From positions 1 through 37,793 of the forward strand of contig JAFPME010000004.1 of NCBI GenBank assembly GCA_017402445.1: a DNA stretch of 37,793 nt, written 5' to 3'. The notes beneath the pieces are model-generated. The model saw only the letters and a list, made by a program, of their open reading frames with translations, was not told the DNA's origin and searched no databases. Source of the DNA: Prevotella sp. GTDB lineage: Bacteria; Bacteroidota; Bacteroidia; Bacteroidales; Bacteroidaceae. Within the stretch, counting starts at the first letter, position 1. Every line of letters begins with the position of its first letter. Below are positions 1 through 8,681 of the stretch, in pieces. Made by a program: the position numbers and the translations under genes.

Positions 1-135
1 CAGGTGAGAACGGAACCGGACAGCGAAGCCGAATCCCACTATTCACTGGAAGGCCGAAAGCTGAAAGCTCCCGCGAAGGGCCTGAACATCGTGAAGATGG
101 CTGACGGGACGGTGAAGAAGGTGATTGTCAGATAG
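1..135 (+). CDS. C-terminal tail of a secreted/surface protein (5' truncated by window edge)
   Basis: The frame is open from the first base and stops at TAG 133-135, leaving 44 residues. The tail has a Y-S-L-x-G-R-K-L pattern, then a short Pro/Gly linker (APAKGLNI) and a basic end (DGTVKKVIVR). This arrangement is typical of the C-terminal sorting domain that ends Bacteroidetes type IX secretion cargo. By family knowledge the protein would be exported and processed at the cell surface. The catalytic or binding part lies outside the window, so its function cannot be stated. I am confident it is coding; the sorting-domain reading is an inference from the terminal pattern only. Confidence 0.65.
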   Translation, partial: QVRTEPDSEAESHYSLEGRKLKAPAKGLNIVKMADGTVKKVIVR

Positions 136-522
136 CTGGCAGCGGCGAGGCTTCGCATCAGAATGATGAATGATGAAATGAAGTTGGGATGCTTCGCTCC
201 GCAATGAGAAGGGGAGCGTGAAGGGTGAAGGATGGCGGAAACCGGAAAAAGATTCTCAGGAGAAGTGTGCCGGTGGACATTGCGGCCGCAAGTTCTTCAC
301 TCTTCCTCCCCCCGACTCAGAGTGAAACCAGCCGTGACGTGCAGGACGGTGGCCTGCTGTTGGGCCGTCGCAGATGTGAAGCGGCACGGCGTAACGGCTC
401 ACTGAGAGGGATTGGTGAGAGGGATTGATGAAGATAATTGGTGGTGAAGGAGGTGTTTGCGGACACACAGATTTGATTTACATCAATAAAAATACAGAAT
501 TTGAATGATTCTTGTATAAATA
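136..522. other. Gene-poor intergenic stretch
   Basis: No convincing gene is visible between the tail of the first CDS and the promoter near 523. The short frames here are low-complexity or Arg/Ser-rich and lack a start with a plausible upstream signal. The only structure I see is a direct repeat of GAGAGGGATTG at 404-414 and 417-427 (13-base period). No RNA gene was recognised. Confidence 0.5.
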
Positions 523-554
523 ATTGCAGGAACAGAAGAAACGCCGTACCTTTG
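523..554 (+). promoter_or_regulatory. Bacteroidetes-type promoter for the 31-aa ORF
   Basis: A -7 box TACCTTTG lies at 547-554. Twenty bases upstream is ATTG (523-526), close to the TTTG -33 consensus used by the Bacteroidetes primary sigma factor. Transcription would start near 560, giving a leader of about 65 bases before the ATG at 627. Confidence 0.6.
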
Positions 555-626
555 CATCGCATTCGAGAGAATGCATCCGTTAAAGTTTTCATAGGTTAGT
601 AGTTTGATAGATTTAAGGTAAAGATT

Positions 627-722
627 ATGTTATTAGATTTTGAAACAACAGTGATGTTGGCGATAGCTATTATTATGACAATACTTAGTATCGTTACACT
701 GGTTAACACCGACGTTCACTAA
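627..722 (+). CDS. Small single-span membrane peptide, 31 aa
   Basis: ATG at 627 opens a 31-codon frame ending at TAA 720-722. The peptide has an acidic N-terminus (MLLDFETT), one hydrophobic segment of about 18 residues rich in Ile, Met and Leu, and a short polar end (NTDVH). A purine stretch (AAGGTAAAG) lies just before the start, and a promoter-like element sits about 73 bases upstream. A T-rich run follows the ORF. Together these look like a compact monocistronic unit. I do not recognise a family, and the frame is short enough to be fortuitous; the case rests on promoter, hydrophobic segment and T-tract being in the right order. Confidence 0.45.
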   Translation: MLLDFETTVMLAIAIIMTILSIVTLVNTDVH

Positions 723-731
723 ATTGTTTTC

Positions 732-774
732 AGGAGGCCGAAGTGAGTGATTCATATCGTCCTTCTTTTTTTTT
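732..774 (+). terminator. Possible terminator of the small unit
   Basis: AGGAGG (732-737) can pair with CCTTCT (761-766) through a G-U pair, followed directly by a run of T. The stem is short and the loop long, so this is weak. Confidence 0.3.
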
Positions 775-975
775 GTATATCTGACAACCCCATCATAACC
801 ATTATCCAGCATGCCGATTGTGCCCGAAGGGGTACGGCGTGCTACCGTATGTGGCGGCTTCCGGGCCGTCGCTACGCGTTTGGCGTGAACTCTAAACATA
901 ACTTAAAAAATGCTCATTTAATGAATATTTTAGAAAATATGCAAGGAAAAGGCGGTTTATTTGCGGATTTCTGAT

Positions 976-983
976 TAATTTTG
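976..983 (+). promoter_or_regulatory. Promoter -7 box upstream of the envelope gene run
   Basis: TAATTTTG at 976-983 matches the TAnnTTTG -7 consensus. No clear TTTG lies 19-21 bases upstream. Transcription would start near 990, so the upstream TTG at 981 cannot be the start codon and ATG 999 is favoured. Confidence 0.55.
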
Positions 984-998
984 CACCAAAAATTGATA

Positions 999-2414
999 AT
1001 GAAAAGAGTTTGGTTGCCATTGATGATGATTCTTTCGGCATTGTCCTGCCTGACTTCCTGTTTGAAGTCGGACAACGATGAGACGGTTTACTACGACGAT
1101 GCCGGCATCACATCGTTCACACTTGGAACCCTGAACCGCTACGTACACACCCTGTCGAAAAACGGGGCTGACAGCATCTACAAGACAACTGTCACGGGAA
1201 GCAAATATGCTTTCTACATCGACCAGAACGCGCGCGAAATATATAACCCCGACTCACTGCCTTACGGCACGGATGCCTCGCACATCATCTGCACGGTGCT
1301 GACGAAGAACAGCGGCGCCGTAGCCATCAAGAGCATGGTGAGCGACTCTGTCAGATGGTACTCATCGTCGGACAGCATCGACTTCACGCAGCCGAGGGAG
1401 TTCATTGTCTACTCGAACAGCAACAAGGCGATGACACGCTATAAGGTCCGCGTGAACGTTCACCAGGAAGAAGGCAACGTCTTCAACTGGACTCAAGCGG
1501 GCAGCAGCAGCCTGTTTGCCAACCTGAAGGGCATGAAAGGCATGGCCGTGGGCAAAGAGGTGCTGGTGTTCGGAACGACGGGCGAAGAGACGGTCGTCAT
1601 CGGCTACGGTGCTGACGGATGGACGCAACGCTCATCGGCGCTGGGTGCGTTCAGCGAGGATGCCTGGAAGAATGTGGTGGAGAAGGACGGCGTGCTCTTC
1701 ATGAAGAGCGGCACGCAGTTGCTGCGCCGCACGGCCGACGGCGAATGGGAGAAGACGGCGGATGTAGACCTGCAACAGCTGGTGGCCTCGAGCTCGTCGA
1801 GCCTTTATGCCATCAGTCGGGCAGGCGTCGTGGTGTCGTCGGACGACAACGGTCTGACGTGGGAGGAAGAAGAGATGGACGCTGACGCTGCGTTGCTGCC
1901 CACGCAGGACATCAGCTATGTATGCACTCCGGTGAAGACGAACACGAGCCTGGAGCGCCTCGTGCTGGTGGGCAACCGCAACGAAACGGCTTATCACGAC
2001 GAGAAAGTGGCCGTGGTATGGAGCAAGATAGAAGACCGCGAGCGCGAAAACGTCGTGCACTCATGGTCGTACAACGGTGCTGACGAGCTCGCGAAGTTCC
2101 CGCTGCCCCGTCTGCGCGGACTGGCAGTGGTGGGCTACGGCGACGGAATGGTTGCTGTGGGCGGCAGCGGACTGGGCGACTGCTCGGTGAACGCGTTCGC
2201 ACATATCTACGAAAGCCTTGACGGCGGACTGGCATGGAAGACGCGCAGCTATCTGCCTCTGCCTTCCGGACTGCAGTGCAACGACGGCATCGTGGCGATG
2301 ATGACCGATGCGGACAACAACCTGTGGTTGGTCTGTGGCGGCAGCGGACAGGTATGGCGCGGCCGGCTGAACCGACTCGGCTGGCAGGAGAACCAGACTT
2401 CGTTCACGAAATAG
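999..2414 (+). CDS. DUF6242-type lipoprotein
   Basis: This 471-residue protein begins with a lipoprotein signal: a hydrophobic stretch followed by LTSC, with the lipidated Cys at residue 21 and an Asp/Glu-rich sequence after it. The N-terminal third (ITSFTLGTLNRY region) resembles the Bacteroidales DUF6242 family as I recall it. The rest contains repeated short Gly/Trp segments such as WTQRSSALG and ISYVC that suggest a beta-propeller, sialidase-like fold; that is an inference. I chose ATG 999 because the -7 box covers the earlier in-frame TTG. It is first in a codirectional run leading to uppS and bamA, 58 bases before the next gene. Its biochemical role is unknown. Confidence 0.75.
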   Translation: MKRVWLPLMMILSALSCLTSCLKSDNDETVYYDDAGITSFTLGTLNRYVHTLSKNGADSIYKTTVTGSKYAFYIDQNAREIYNPDSLPYGTDASHIICTVLTKNSGAVAIKSMVSDSVRWYSSSDSIDFTQPREFIVYSNSNKAMTRYKVRVNVHQEEGNVFNWTQAGSSSLFANLKGMKGMAVGKEVLVFGTTGEETVVIGYGADGWTQRSSALGAFSEDAWKNVVEKDGVLFMKSGTQLLRRTADGEWEKTADVDLQQLVASSSSSLYAISRAGVVVSSDDNGLTWEEEEMDADAALLPTQDISYVCTPVKTNTSLERLVLVGNRNETAYHDEKVAVVWSKIEDRERENVVHSWSYNGADELAKFPLPRLRGLAVVGYGDGMVAVGGSGLGDCSVNAFAHIYESLDGGLAWKTRSYLPLPSGLQCNDGIVAMMTDADNNLWLVCGGSGQVWRGRLNRLGWQENQTSFTK

Positions 2415-2472
2415 CAGCCGGGGCCTCGCGACCATGCGCGTTCACGGAAAAAGATTAAAAGAAGGACCATCT

Positions 2473-3162
2473 ATGAGGCAGACGCTTATCTCCCTGTTCC
2501 TGTTGTTGGCTGCCCTGAGCGCAAAGGGACAGCAGTACGACGACGAGTATAAGATGGAGGTTGGCGGCGGCGTAGGGCTGATGACATACTTAGGCGACTT
2601 CAACAGCGGCCTCTTCAACAATGCGCAGCCCATGGCGTCGGCCTTGCTGAAACGCGTGCTGAATCCGTACATGGCCGTGACGGCGCAGTTCAGCTACGGA
2701 CAGCTGAAAGGGACGTCGAAGGGCGTCAAGACCTACTATCCCGACGTACAGGAGGCGGCCTACGACTTCAGCCATGCGCTTTTCGACCTGGGCATACGCT
2801 ATGAATATAACTTCTGGCCCTACGGAACAGGTCGCGACTACCGCGGTGCGAAGCGGCTGACGCCGTTCGTCTTCGGAGGTCTGGGCGGCACGCTGGCCAG
2901 CACGGACAACAAATCGGTCGTGGTGGTGAACGTACCCATCGGTGTCGGCGTGAAATACAAGGTGGCCAAGCGCCTGAACCTGTCGGTGGAATGGGCCTTC
3001 CACTTCTCGGACAGCGACAAGCTGGACGGCGTAGAGGATCCGTATTATATAAAAAGTACAGGACTGTTCAAGAACCGCGACTGCTACTCGATGCTGCAGC
3101 TGTCGCTCACGTACAGCTTCCTGCCGAAATGTGTAACCTGTAACAATGACATAGATGACTGA
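2473..3162 (+). CDS. DUF6089-type outer-membrane beta-barrel protein
   Basis: The 229-residue product has a signal peptide ending near ALSAKGQ and then alternating Gly/aromatic strands ([34 protein letters not shown]) typical of a small outer-membrane barrel. Bacteroidales carry a DUF6089 protein in just this position before uppS and bamA. I chose ATG 2473 over the in-frame ATG 2434 because the signal peptide begins there and GAAGGA lies 7-8 bases upstream. Its end overlaps uppS by 8 bases, so the two are probably translationally coupled. The mature protein ends in an unusual Cys-containing tail ([10 protein letters not shown]) rather than a terminal aromatic residue. The role is unknown. Confidence 0.8.
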   Translation: MRQTLISLFLLLAALSAKGQQYDDEYKMEVGGGVGLMTYLGDFNSGLFNNAQPMASALLKRVLNPYMAVTAQFSYGQLKGTSKGVKTYYPDVQEAAYDFSHALFDLGIRYEYNFWPYGTGRDYRGAKRLTPFVFGGLGGTLASTDNKSVVVVNVPIGVGVKYKVAKRLNLSVEWAFHFSDSDKLDGVEDPYYIKSTGLFKNRDCYSMLQLSLTYSFLPKCVTCNNDIDD

Positions 3163-3901
3163 CCAACTGGATATGAACCGCATTCCCAAGCACATTGCCA
3201 TCATCATGGACGGCAACGGACGATGGGCTACGGCACGCGGACAGGAGCGCTCGTACGGCCATCAGGCCGGGGTGGCCTCGGTTCGCAGAATCACTACGGA
3301 GTGCAGGAAGCTGGGCGTGAAATATCTGACGCTCTACACGTTCTCAACGGAAAACTGGAACCGGCCGGCGGAAGAGGTCGCTGCCTTGATGGCTCTGCTC
3401 GTGGCGTCGCTCGAGGAAGAGATCTTCATGAAGAACAACGTACGCTTCCGCGTCATCGGAGACCGCTCGCGACTGCCGAAAGAGGTCATCGACGCCGTTG
3501 AATACCTGGAAAAGAAAACGGAGGGGAACACAGAGATGAGTGCTGTCATCGCACTGAGCTACTCGTCGAGGTGGGAACTGACCAAAGCCATGACCGACAT
3601 GGCTAACGAAGTGAAAGCCGGCACGCTGCAACCACAGGACATCAGCGAGGAGACCATCACCCGACATCTGGAGACAAGCTTCATGCCGGACCCCGACCTG
3701 CTGATTCGCACGGGTGGCGAACTGCGCATCTCGAACTATCTGCTCTGGCAGATTGCTTACTCGGAACTGTACTTCTGCGATACGTACTGGCCCGACTTCG
3801 ATGCGCCGGAACTGCACAAGGCCATCCTCGACTACCAGAAACGGCAGCGCCGCTACGGGAAGACGGAGGCTCAGGTGGAGAACGAAGGGAAGGAGCAGTG
3901 A
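3155..3901 (+). CDS. uppS: Isoprenyl transferase (undecaprenyl diphosphate synthase)
   Basis: The enzyme condenses isopentenyl diphosphate units onto farnesyl diphosphate with cis geometry to make the C55 lipid carrier for peptidoglycan and O-antigen synthesis. The 248-residue length fits. The signature [10 protein letters not shown] contains the Mg-binding Asp19, followed by H-x-x-G and [13 protein letters not shown]; the C-terminal block [28 protein letters not shown] is the diphosphate-binding and dimer region. ATG 3155 overlaps the previous gene by 8 bases; ATG 3173 is an alternative start. It lies 98 bases upstream of bamA, a common Bacteroidetes pairing. Confidence 0.97.
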   Translation: MTDQLDMNRIPKHIAIIMDGNGRWATARGQERSYGHQAGVASVRRITTECRKLGVKYLTLYTFSTENWNRPAEEVAALMALLVASLEEEIFMKNNVRFRVIGDRSRLPKEVIDAVEYLEKKTEGNTEMSAVIALSYSSRWELTKAMTDMANEVKAGTLQPQDISEETITRHLETSFMPDPDLLIRTGGELRISNYLLWQIAYSELYFCDTYWPDFDAPELHKAILDYQKRQRRYGKTEAQVENEGKEQ

Positions 3902-3999
3902 CGCGCTTCACTGACGAACGAAAGATTGGAAGGCAGGAACAAAAGGGTGGAAGGAGAAAGGAACAATGGTTTCAGACACGATAATAAGTTTTGACGATT

Positions 4000-6660
4000 A
4001 TGACATATAGAAAAATCTTGCTGCTTGTGGCCTTGATGCTCTCGCTGGGAGCAGGGGCACAGGAGAAGATTGTGAACCCTGACATCACCTATGCAGGCAC
4101 GCCTCGCAGTTGCACCATTGCCGGTCTGGCCGTCTCGGGTGTTGAGGGATATGAAGACTATGTGCTGACAGGCATTTCAGGATTACAGGTAGGACAGCAT
4201 ATTACCGTCCCGGGAACGCAAATCACGGATGCCGTGAAAAGATACTGGAAGCACGGCTTGTTCTCGAGAGTGTCCATCAGCGCTGACTCTCTCGTCGGCG
4301 AGAAAATCTATCTCCACATCCGTCTGGCCGTCAGGCCGCGCGTCTCGACCATCAACTACATCGGTCTGAAAAAGTCGGAACGCGAGGACATGGAGAAGAA
4401 ACTGGGTCTGCTCAAGGGCAGCCAGATTACCCCGAACATGATTGACCGCGCGAAGATACTCGCAAAGAAGTATTTCGACGACAAAGGTTACAAGAATGCT
4501 GACATCAACATCATGCAACGCGACGATGTGTCGAACAAGAATCAGGTGATTCTGGACATCACCGTGGACAAGAAGGAAAAGATGAAGGTGCACCAGATCA
4601 TCATCGAGGGTAACGAAAAGCTCTCGGACTCGAAAATCAAGGGTAAGCTTTTCACCAAAGGTGCCTTCAAGAACATACACGAAGTAAACAAACTCTCCAC
4701 TTTCCTGAAGAAGAAGAAGTTCACACCGGAACGCTGGAAGGAAGACAAACAGAACCTGATTGACAAATACAACGAGTACGGATACCGCGATGCCACCATT
4801 CTGGAAGACAGCGTCTGGAACTTCGACGACAAGCACGTCAATATATATATAAAGGTGGACGAGGGGCAGAAATACTATCTGAGGAACATCACTTGGGTGG
4901 GAAACACCATCTATGACACCGACCATCTGGCCAATGTGCTGGGCATGAAGAAAGGCGACGTCTACAACCAGAAGTACATGAACAAGCGACTCTCGGAGGA
5001 CGACGACGCCGTGGGCAACCTCTACTGGAACAACGGTTACCTGTTCTACAACCTGCAACCGACCGAAGTGAACATCGTCGGCGACAGCATCGACCTGGAA
5101 ATGCGCATTCAGGAGGGCCCGCAGGCTCATATCAGCCGCGTACGCATCATGGGTAACGACCGTCTGTACGAGAACGTCATCCGACGCGAGCTGCGTACCA
5201 AGCCGGGCGACCTCTTTTCCAAGGATGCCTTGCAGCGAAGTGCGCGTGAAATAGCTGCCATGGGACACTTCGACGCTGAGCAGGTGAATCCCGATGTGAA
5301 GCCGAACTACGAAGACGGCACGGTTGACATCAACTGGAACCTCGTGCAGAAGTCGAACGACCAGATAGAGTTCTCGCTCGGATGGGGACAGACAGGTATC
5401 ATCGGCCGCATCGGTCTGAAGTTCAACAACTTCTCCATGGCAAACCTCTTCGGCAAAGGAAAGGAGCACAGAGGCATCATGCCTATCGGCGACGGCGAGC
5501 AAGTGTCACTGGGATTCCAGACCAATGCCAACTACTATACGTCGGGTAACATCTCATACGCCACCGGATGGTTCGGCGGAAAGCGACCCATCCAGTTCTC
5601 CATCAGCGCATTCTATTCGAAACAGAGTGACGTATCGAGCAACTACTACAACACTGCACTGATGCGAAACTACTACAGCGGCGGCTATGGATTGGGCTAC
5701 GGAAGCAGTATCTACAACACGTTTGAGAACTTCTACGATCCCGACAAGTACGTGAAACTGCTCGGTGTCTCCGTAGGATGGGGTAAACGCCTGCGCTGGC
5801 CTGACGATTACTTCACGCTGAACCTCGAACTGGCCTACACCAGATACATGCTGAAGAACTGGAGTTACTTCCTGGTCAGCAACGGTAACTGCAACAACCT
5901 GAACCTCGGCATCACGTTGGCACGCTCCAGCGCAGACAATCCGCTCTTCCCGCGCTACGGTTCGGAGTTCATGGCTTCCGTCACACTCACGCCGCCATGG
6001 TCATTGTGGGAGAAATACGACTACGCGAACCTCGCCACCGACCCACAGGCAGCTGATTACCAAAACCAACAGCAGAAGAAATACCGCTGGATTGAATACC
6101 ACAAATGGAAGTTCAAGAGCCGTACGTTCACCGCTCTGTCAGGCGGAGCGAAATGTTTCGTGCTGATGACACGCGTGGAACTGGGTATCCTTGGCGCATA
6201 CAACAAAGACAAGAAGTCGCCTTTCGAAGGATTCTACGTCGGCGGTGACGGCATGAGCGGCTACAGCAGCGGCTATGCTGAAGAGACCATCGGACTGCGA
6301 GGCTACGAGAACGGTGCCATTTCGAACACGGCCGTGCGAGAATCTGGCATGGGCTACCGCTACAATGCGTACGCTTACGACCGTCTGTCGGTAGAACTTC
6401 GCTACCCGTTCCTGCTCGGCAATACAACCATCTACGGCTTGGGCTTCCTCGAAGCAGGTAACGCATGGACAGACACAAAGAACTTCAACCCGTTCAACAT
6501 GAAGCGTTCGGCCGGTCTCGGCGTGCGCATCTACCTCCCGATGGTGGGTCTGATGGGTATCGACTGGGCATACGGTTTCGACAAAGTGCTCAACTCCTCG
6601 AACAATGCCTACAGCCGTGGCGGCTCAAACTTCCACTTCGTGCTCGGACAGGAGTTCTGA
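4000..6660 (+). CDS. bamA: Outer membrane assembly factor BamA
   Basis: This is the central barrel of the machine that folds outer-membrane proteins. The 886-residue product has a signal peptide (ending GAGAQ), a series of POTRA domains to about residue 430, and a C-terminal barrel. In the barrel the conserved loop-6 motif appears as IGLRGYENG (VRGF/Y class), and the protein ends FHFVLGQEF with the expected terminal Phe. I chose ATG 4000 over the in-frame TTG 3991, since the hydrophobic signal begins there. No new promoter is evident in the 98 bases upstream, so it is probably transcribed with uppS. The following skp paralogues fit the same pathway. Confidence 0.96.
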   Translation: MTYRKILLLVALMLSLGAGAQEKIVNPDITYAGTPRSCTIAGLAVSGVEGYEDYVLTGISGLQVGQHITVPGTQITDAVKRYWKHGLFSRVSISADSLVGEKIYLHIRLAVRPRVSTINYIGLKKSEREDMEKKLGLLKGSQITPNMIDRAKILAKKYFDDKGYKNADINIMQRDDVSNKNQVILDITVDKKEKMKVHQIIIEGNEKLSDSKIKGKLFTKGAFKNIHEVNKLSTFLKKKKFTPERWKEDKQNLIDKYNEYGYRDATILEDSVWNFDDKHVNIYIKVDEGQKYYLRNITWVGNTIYDTDHLANVLGMKKGDVYNQKYMNKRLSEDDDAVGNLYWNNGYLFYNLQPTEVNIVGDSIDLEMRIQEGPQAHISRVRIMGNDRLYENVIRRELRTKPGDLFSKDALQRSAREIAAMGHFDAEQVNPDVKPNYEDGTVDINWNLVQKSNDQIEFSLGWGQTGIIGRIGLKFNNFSMANLFGKGKEHRGIMPIGDGEQVSLGFQTNANYYTSGNISYATGWFGGKRPIQFSISAFYSKQSDVSSNYYNTALMRNYYSGGYGLGYGSSIYNTFENFYDPDKYVKLLGVSVGWGKRLRWPDDYFTLNLELAYTRYMLKNWSYFLVSNGNCNNLNLGITLARSSADNPLFPRYGSEFMASVTLTPPWSLWEKYDYANLATDPQAADYQNQQQKKYRWIEYHKWKFKSRTFTALSGGAKCFVLMTRVELGILGAYNKDKKSPFEGFYVGGDGMSGYSSGYAEETIGLRGYENGAISNTAVRESGMGYRYNAYAYDRLSVELRYPFLLGNTTIYGLGFLEAGNAWTDTKNFNPFNMKRSAGLGVRIYLPMVGLMGIDWAYGFDKVLNSSNNAYSRGGSNFHFVLGQEF

Positions 6661-6902
6661 TCAACGCCACTGCGGAGCAACAGACAGTGAACAAACGTAC
6701 GCTGAGTGCATTATATATAATAAATGTAAAGGCCAAAACGAATACGATGAAGGCAGAAAAGCCGCATTCATACGGCCCAAACGTACGCACGGGGTGTTGA
6801 AAACAGCCCGTTGAAGACCTAATTTAACAATTAATAAGAAACCGACGGTTAATCTTTTCAAGTCAGGTGTCCGTCATATTGCAGAATCAAAACTGTGAAA
6901 CT

Positions 6903-7412
6903 ATGAAGAAAATAATGATGATAGCCCTCTTCGCCATCACCGCGATGACGGCAAGTGCACAGAAGTTCGCACTGATAGACATGGAATACATCCTGAAGAA
7001 CATTCCTGCCTATGAACGTGCCAACGAGCAACTTTCCCAGGTAGCAAAGAAATGGCAGGCCGAGGTCGACGCGCTGAACACCGAGGCACAGACCCTTTAC
7101 AAGAACTACCAGAATGAAGTGGTCTTCCTTTCGCAGGAACAGAAGAAGCAGAAACAAGAGACCATCATGCAGAAAGAGCACGAAGCAAGCGAGCTGAAGA
7201 AGAAGTACTTCGGACCGGAAGGAGAGCTCTTCAAGAAGCGCGAAGCACTCATGACGCCGATTCAAGAGGAAATCTACAACGCACTGAAGGACATTTCCAA
7301 GCTGCGCGGCTACGATCTCGTCATCGACCGCAGCGAACAAGGCATTGTTTTCGGCTCGCCCAAGATTGACATCAGCAACGAAGTGCTGCAGAAACTGGGC
7401 TACAGCAATTAA
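6903..7412 (+). CDS. OmpH/Skp-family periplasmic chaperone, copy 1
   Basis: The 169-residue protein has a signal peptide (cleavage near ASAQ) and then the OmpH/Skp pattern: KFALIDMEYILKNIP, a long charged helical middle rich in Lys, Glu and Gln that would form the tentacle-like coiled coil, and a C-terminal strand region (YDLVIDRSEQGIVFGSPKIDIS). Skp proteins hold unfolded outer-membrane proteins in the periplasm and hand them to BamA. I chose ATG 6903 rather than the in-frame GTG 6867 because the signal peptide starts there. The 242-base gap from bamA contains no clear promoter or terminator. Confidence 0.92.
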   Translation: MKKIMMIALFAITAMTASAQKFALIDMEYILKNIPAYERANEQLSQVAKKWQAEVDALNTEAQTLYKNYQNEVVFLSQEQKKQKQETIMQKEHEASELKKKYFGPEGELFKKREALMTPIQEEIYNALKDISKLRGYDLVIDRSEQGIVFGSPKIDISNEVLQKLGYSN

Positions 7413-7495
7413 GACTTGAACCGAGAGCGCCCTGTCCGCCCTCCCTTCCCCATGGTAAGAACAATTATCCTAAAACAATAAAACAAGAACGAAAA

Positions 7496-7993
7496 ATGAA
7501 AAAAATTATTTTAATGTTGATGTTGTTTGCTCCGATAGCAACATTCGCACAGAAGTTTGGACATGTCGACACACAGGCCATCATGCAGTCTCTGCCTGAG
7601 CTGAGCAAGGTGAACGGTGAACTGGAAGCCCTGAGCAAGCAGTACCAGAACGAGCTCGAAGGCATGCAGCGCGAAATCCAGACCAAGATGGATGCCTACC
7701 AGAAGCAGCAGAGCACCATGAACGAAACGCAGAAGAAAGAGACCGAGGCTGAACTGAACAAGCTCTACGAGAAGTTCCAGCAGGCCCAGCAGGATAACGG
7801 TAACGCTTTCCAGAAGGCTCAGCAAGAGAAAATCCAGCCAATCCAGGAGAAAGTCTTCAAGGCTATCGAGAATGTCGGCAAGGCCGGTGGCTATGTCTAC
7901 ATCATGCAGACGGGTTCGCTGCCCTATATCAGCAGCACGCTGAGCAAGGATCTCACCACGGAAGTGAAGGCCGAGCTCAACAAGATGAAATAA
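7496..7993 (+). CDS. OmpH/Skp-family periplasmic chaperone, copy 2
   Basis: This 165-residue paralogue has a short signal peptide (MKKIILMLMLFAPIATFAQ), the KFGHVDTQAIMQSLPE opening and a long Gln/Lys/Glu-rich coiled coil. The end (GGYVYIMQTGSLPYISSTLSKDLT) matches the family. It lies 83 bases after copy 1 on the same strand and presumably acts on the same clients. The coiled coil is notably Gln-rich compared with copy 1, so the copies are diverged rather than a recent duplication. Confidence 0.92.
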   Translation: MKKIILMLMLFAPIATFAQKFGHVDTQAIMQSLPELSKVNGELEALSKQYQNELEGMQREIQTKMDAYQKQQSTMNETQKKETEAELNKLYEKFQQAQQDNGNAFQKAQQEKIQPIQEKVFKAIENVGKAGGYVYIMQTGSLPYISSTLSKDLTTEVKAELNKMK

Positions 7994-8072
7994 ACATGTT
8001 CCGGAAATCATCGAGGAACACCATTACAGACAACAAAAGCAAAAAGGTAAAAGCGTAAAAAGACAAACGACT

Positions 8073-8636
8073 ATGAATCAGAACAGTGACAAACAACAGC
8101 GCAACAAAACATGGTTGAAGGCCATTTTCCTGTTTTACCTTTTTGCTTTTCTTCCCCTCAACGCCTCAGCACAGATACGTTTCGGCTACTTCAGCTACGA
8201 ACAAGTGTTCCGTAACATGCCCCAGTACTCCATCATGCAGCGCAACATGGACAATCTCGAGGCACAATACGACGCCGAAATGAAACGCGCCGAGGACGAA
8301 TTCAACAGCAAGTACGAAGATTTTCTCCTCCATCGGTCCACCTACGCTGAGCCCATCAAGCAGAAGCGTCAGGCCGAACTGCAGGCCCTCATGGAGAAGA
8401 ACATCGCTTTCAAGAAAGAGGCGAACCGACTTCTGGAAGCAGCACGCCGAGATGCCGAGATGCCGCTGAAGCAAATGATTGCCGAAGCCCTCGCCACCAT
8501 CGGCCAGCAGGGCGGATACGCCTTTATCCTCAATACCGACAACAATGCAGTTCCGTTCATCGACCCCGCTTTGGGCGAAGACATTACCCAACAACTGAAG
8601 CAGCGACTGGAGCAGAACCAATCCGTCCAGCCGTAA
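8073..8636 (+). CDS. OmpH/Skp-family periplasmic chaperone, copy 3
   Basis: The third paralogue has 187 residues. Its N-terminal polar stretch of about 15 residues precedes the hydrophobic signal core (AIFLFYLFAFLPLNASAQ), longer than in the other two copies. The mature part starts IRFGYFSYEQVFRNMP, has a charged helical centre, and ends GGYAFILNTDNNAVPFIDPALGEDIT like other OmpH proteins. It is followed 45 bases later by murI. Periplasmic chaperone activity is inferred from family and context. Confidence 0.9.
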   Translation: MNQNSDKQQRNKTWLKAIFLFYLFAFLPLNASAQIRFGYFSYEQVFRNMPQYSIMQRNMDNLEAQYDAEMKRAEDEFNSKYEDFLLHRSTYAEPIKQKRQAELQALMEKNIAFKKEANRLLEAARRDAEMPLKQMIAEALATIGQQGGYAFILNTDNNAVPFIDPALGEDITQQLKQRLEQNQSVQP

Positions 8637-8681
8637 AGGAAAAGCTCAAAGCAACAGAACCGCAACCAAACAGCCACTCAC

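Noticed and set aside
747-974. A 75-codon + frame before the DUF6242 gene
   Set aside because: It begins next to the T-tract, has no ribosome-binding sequence, mixes hydrophobic and Arg-rich parts without pattern, and runs up to the promoter of the next gene.
3991-3999. TTG start adding three residues to BamA
   Set aside because: ATG 4000 directly precedes the signal peptide and is the simpler start.
4183-5502. A 439-codon minus-strand frame
   Set aside because: It is antisense to the POTRA region of bamA, has no signal or domain, and is rich in Val/Leu/His as expected for a shadow.
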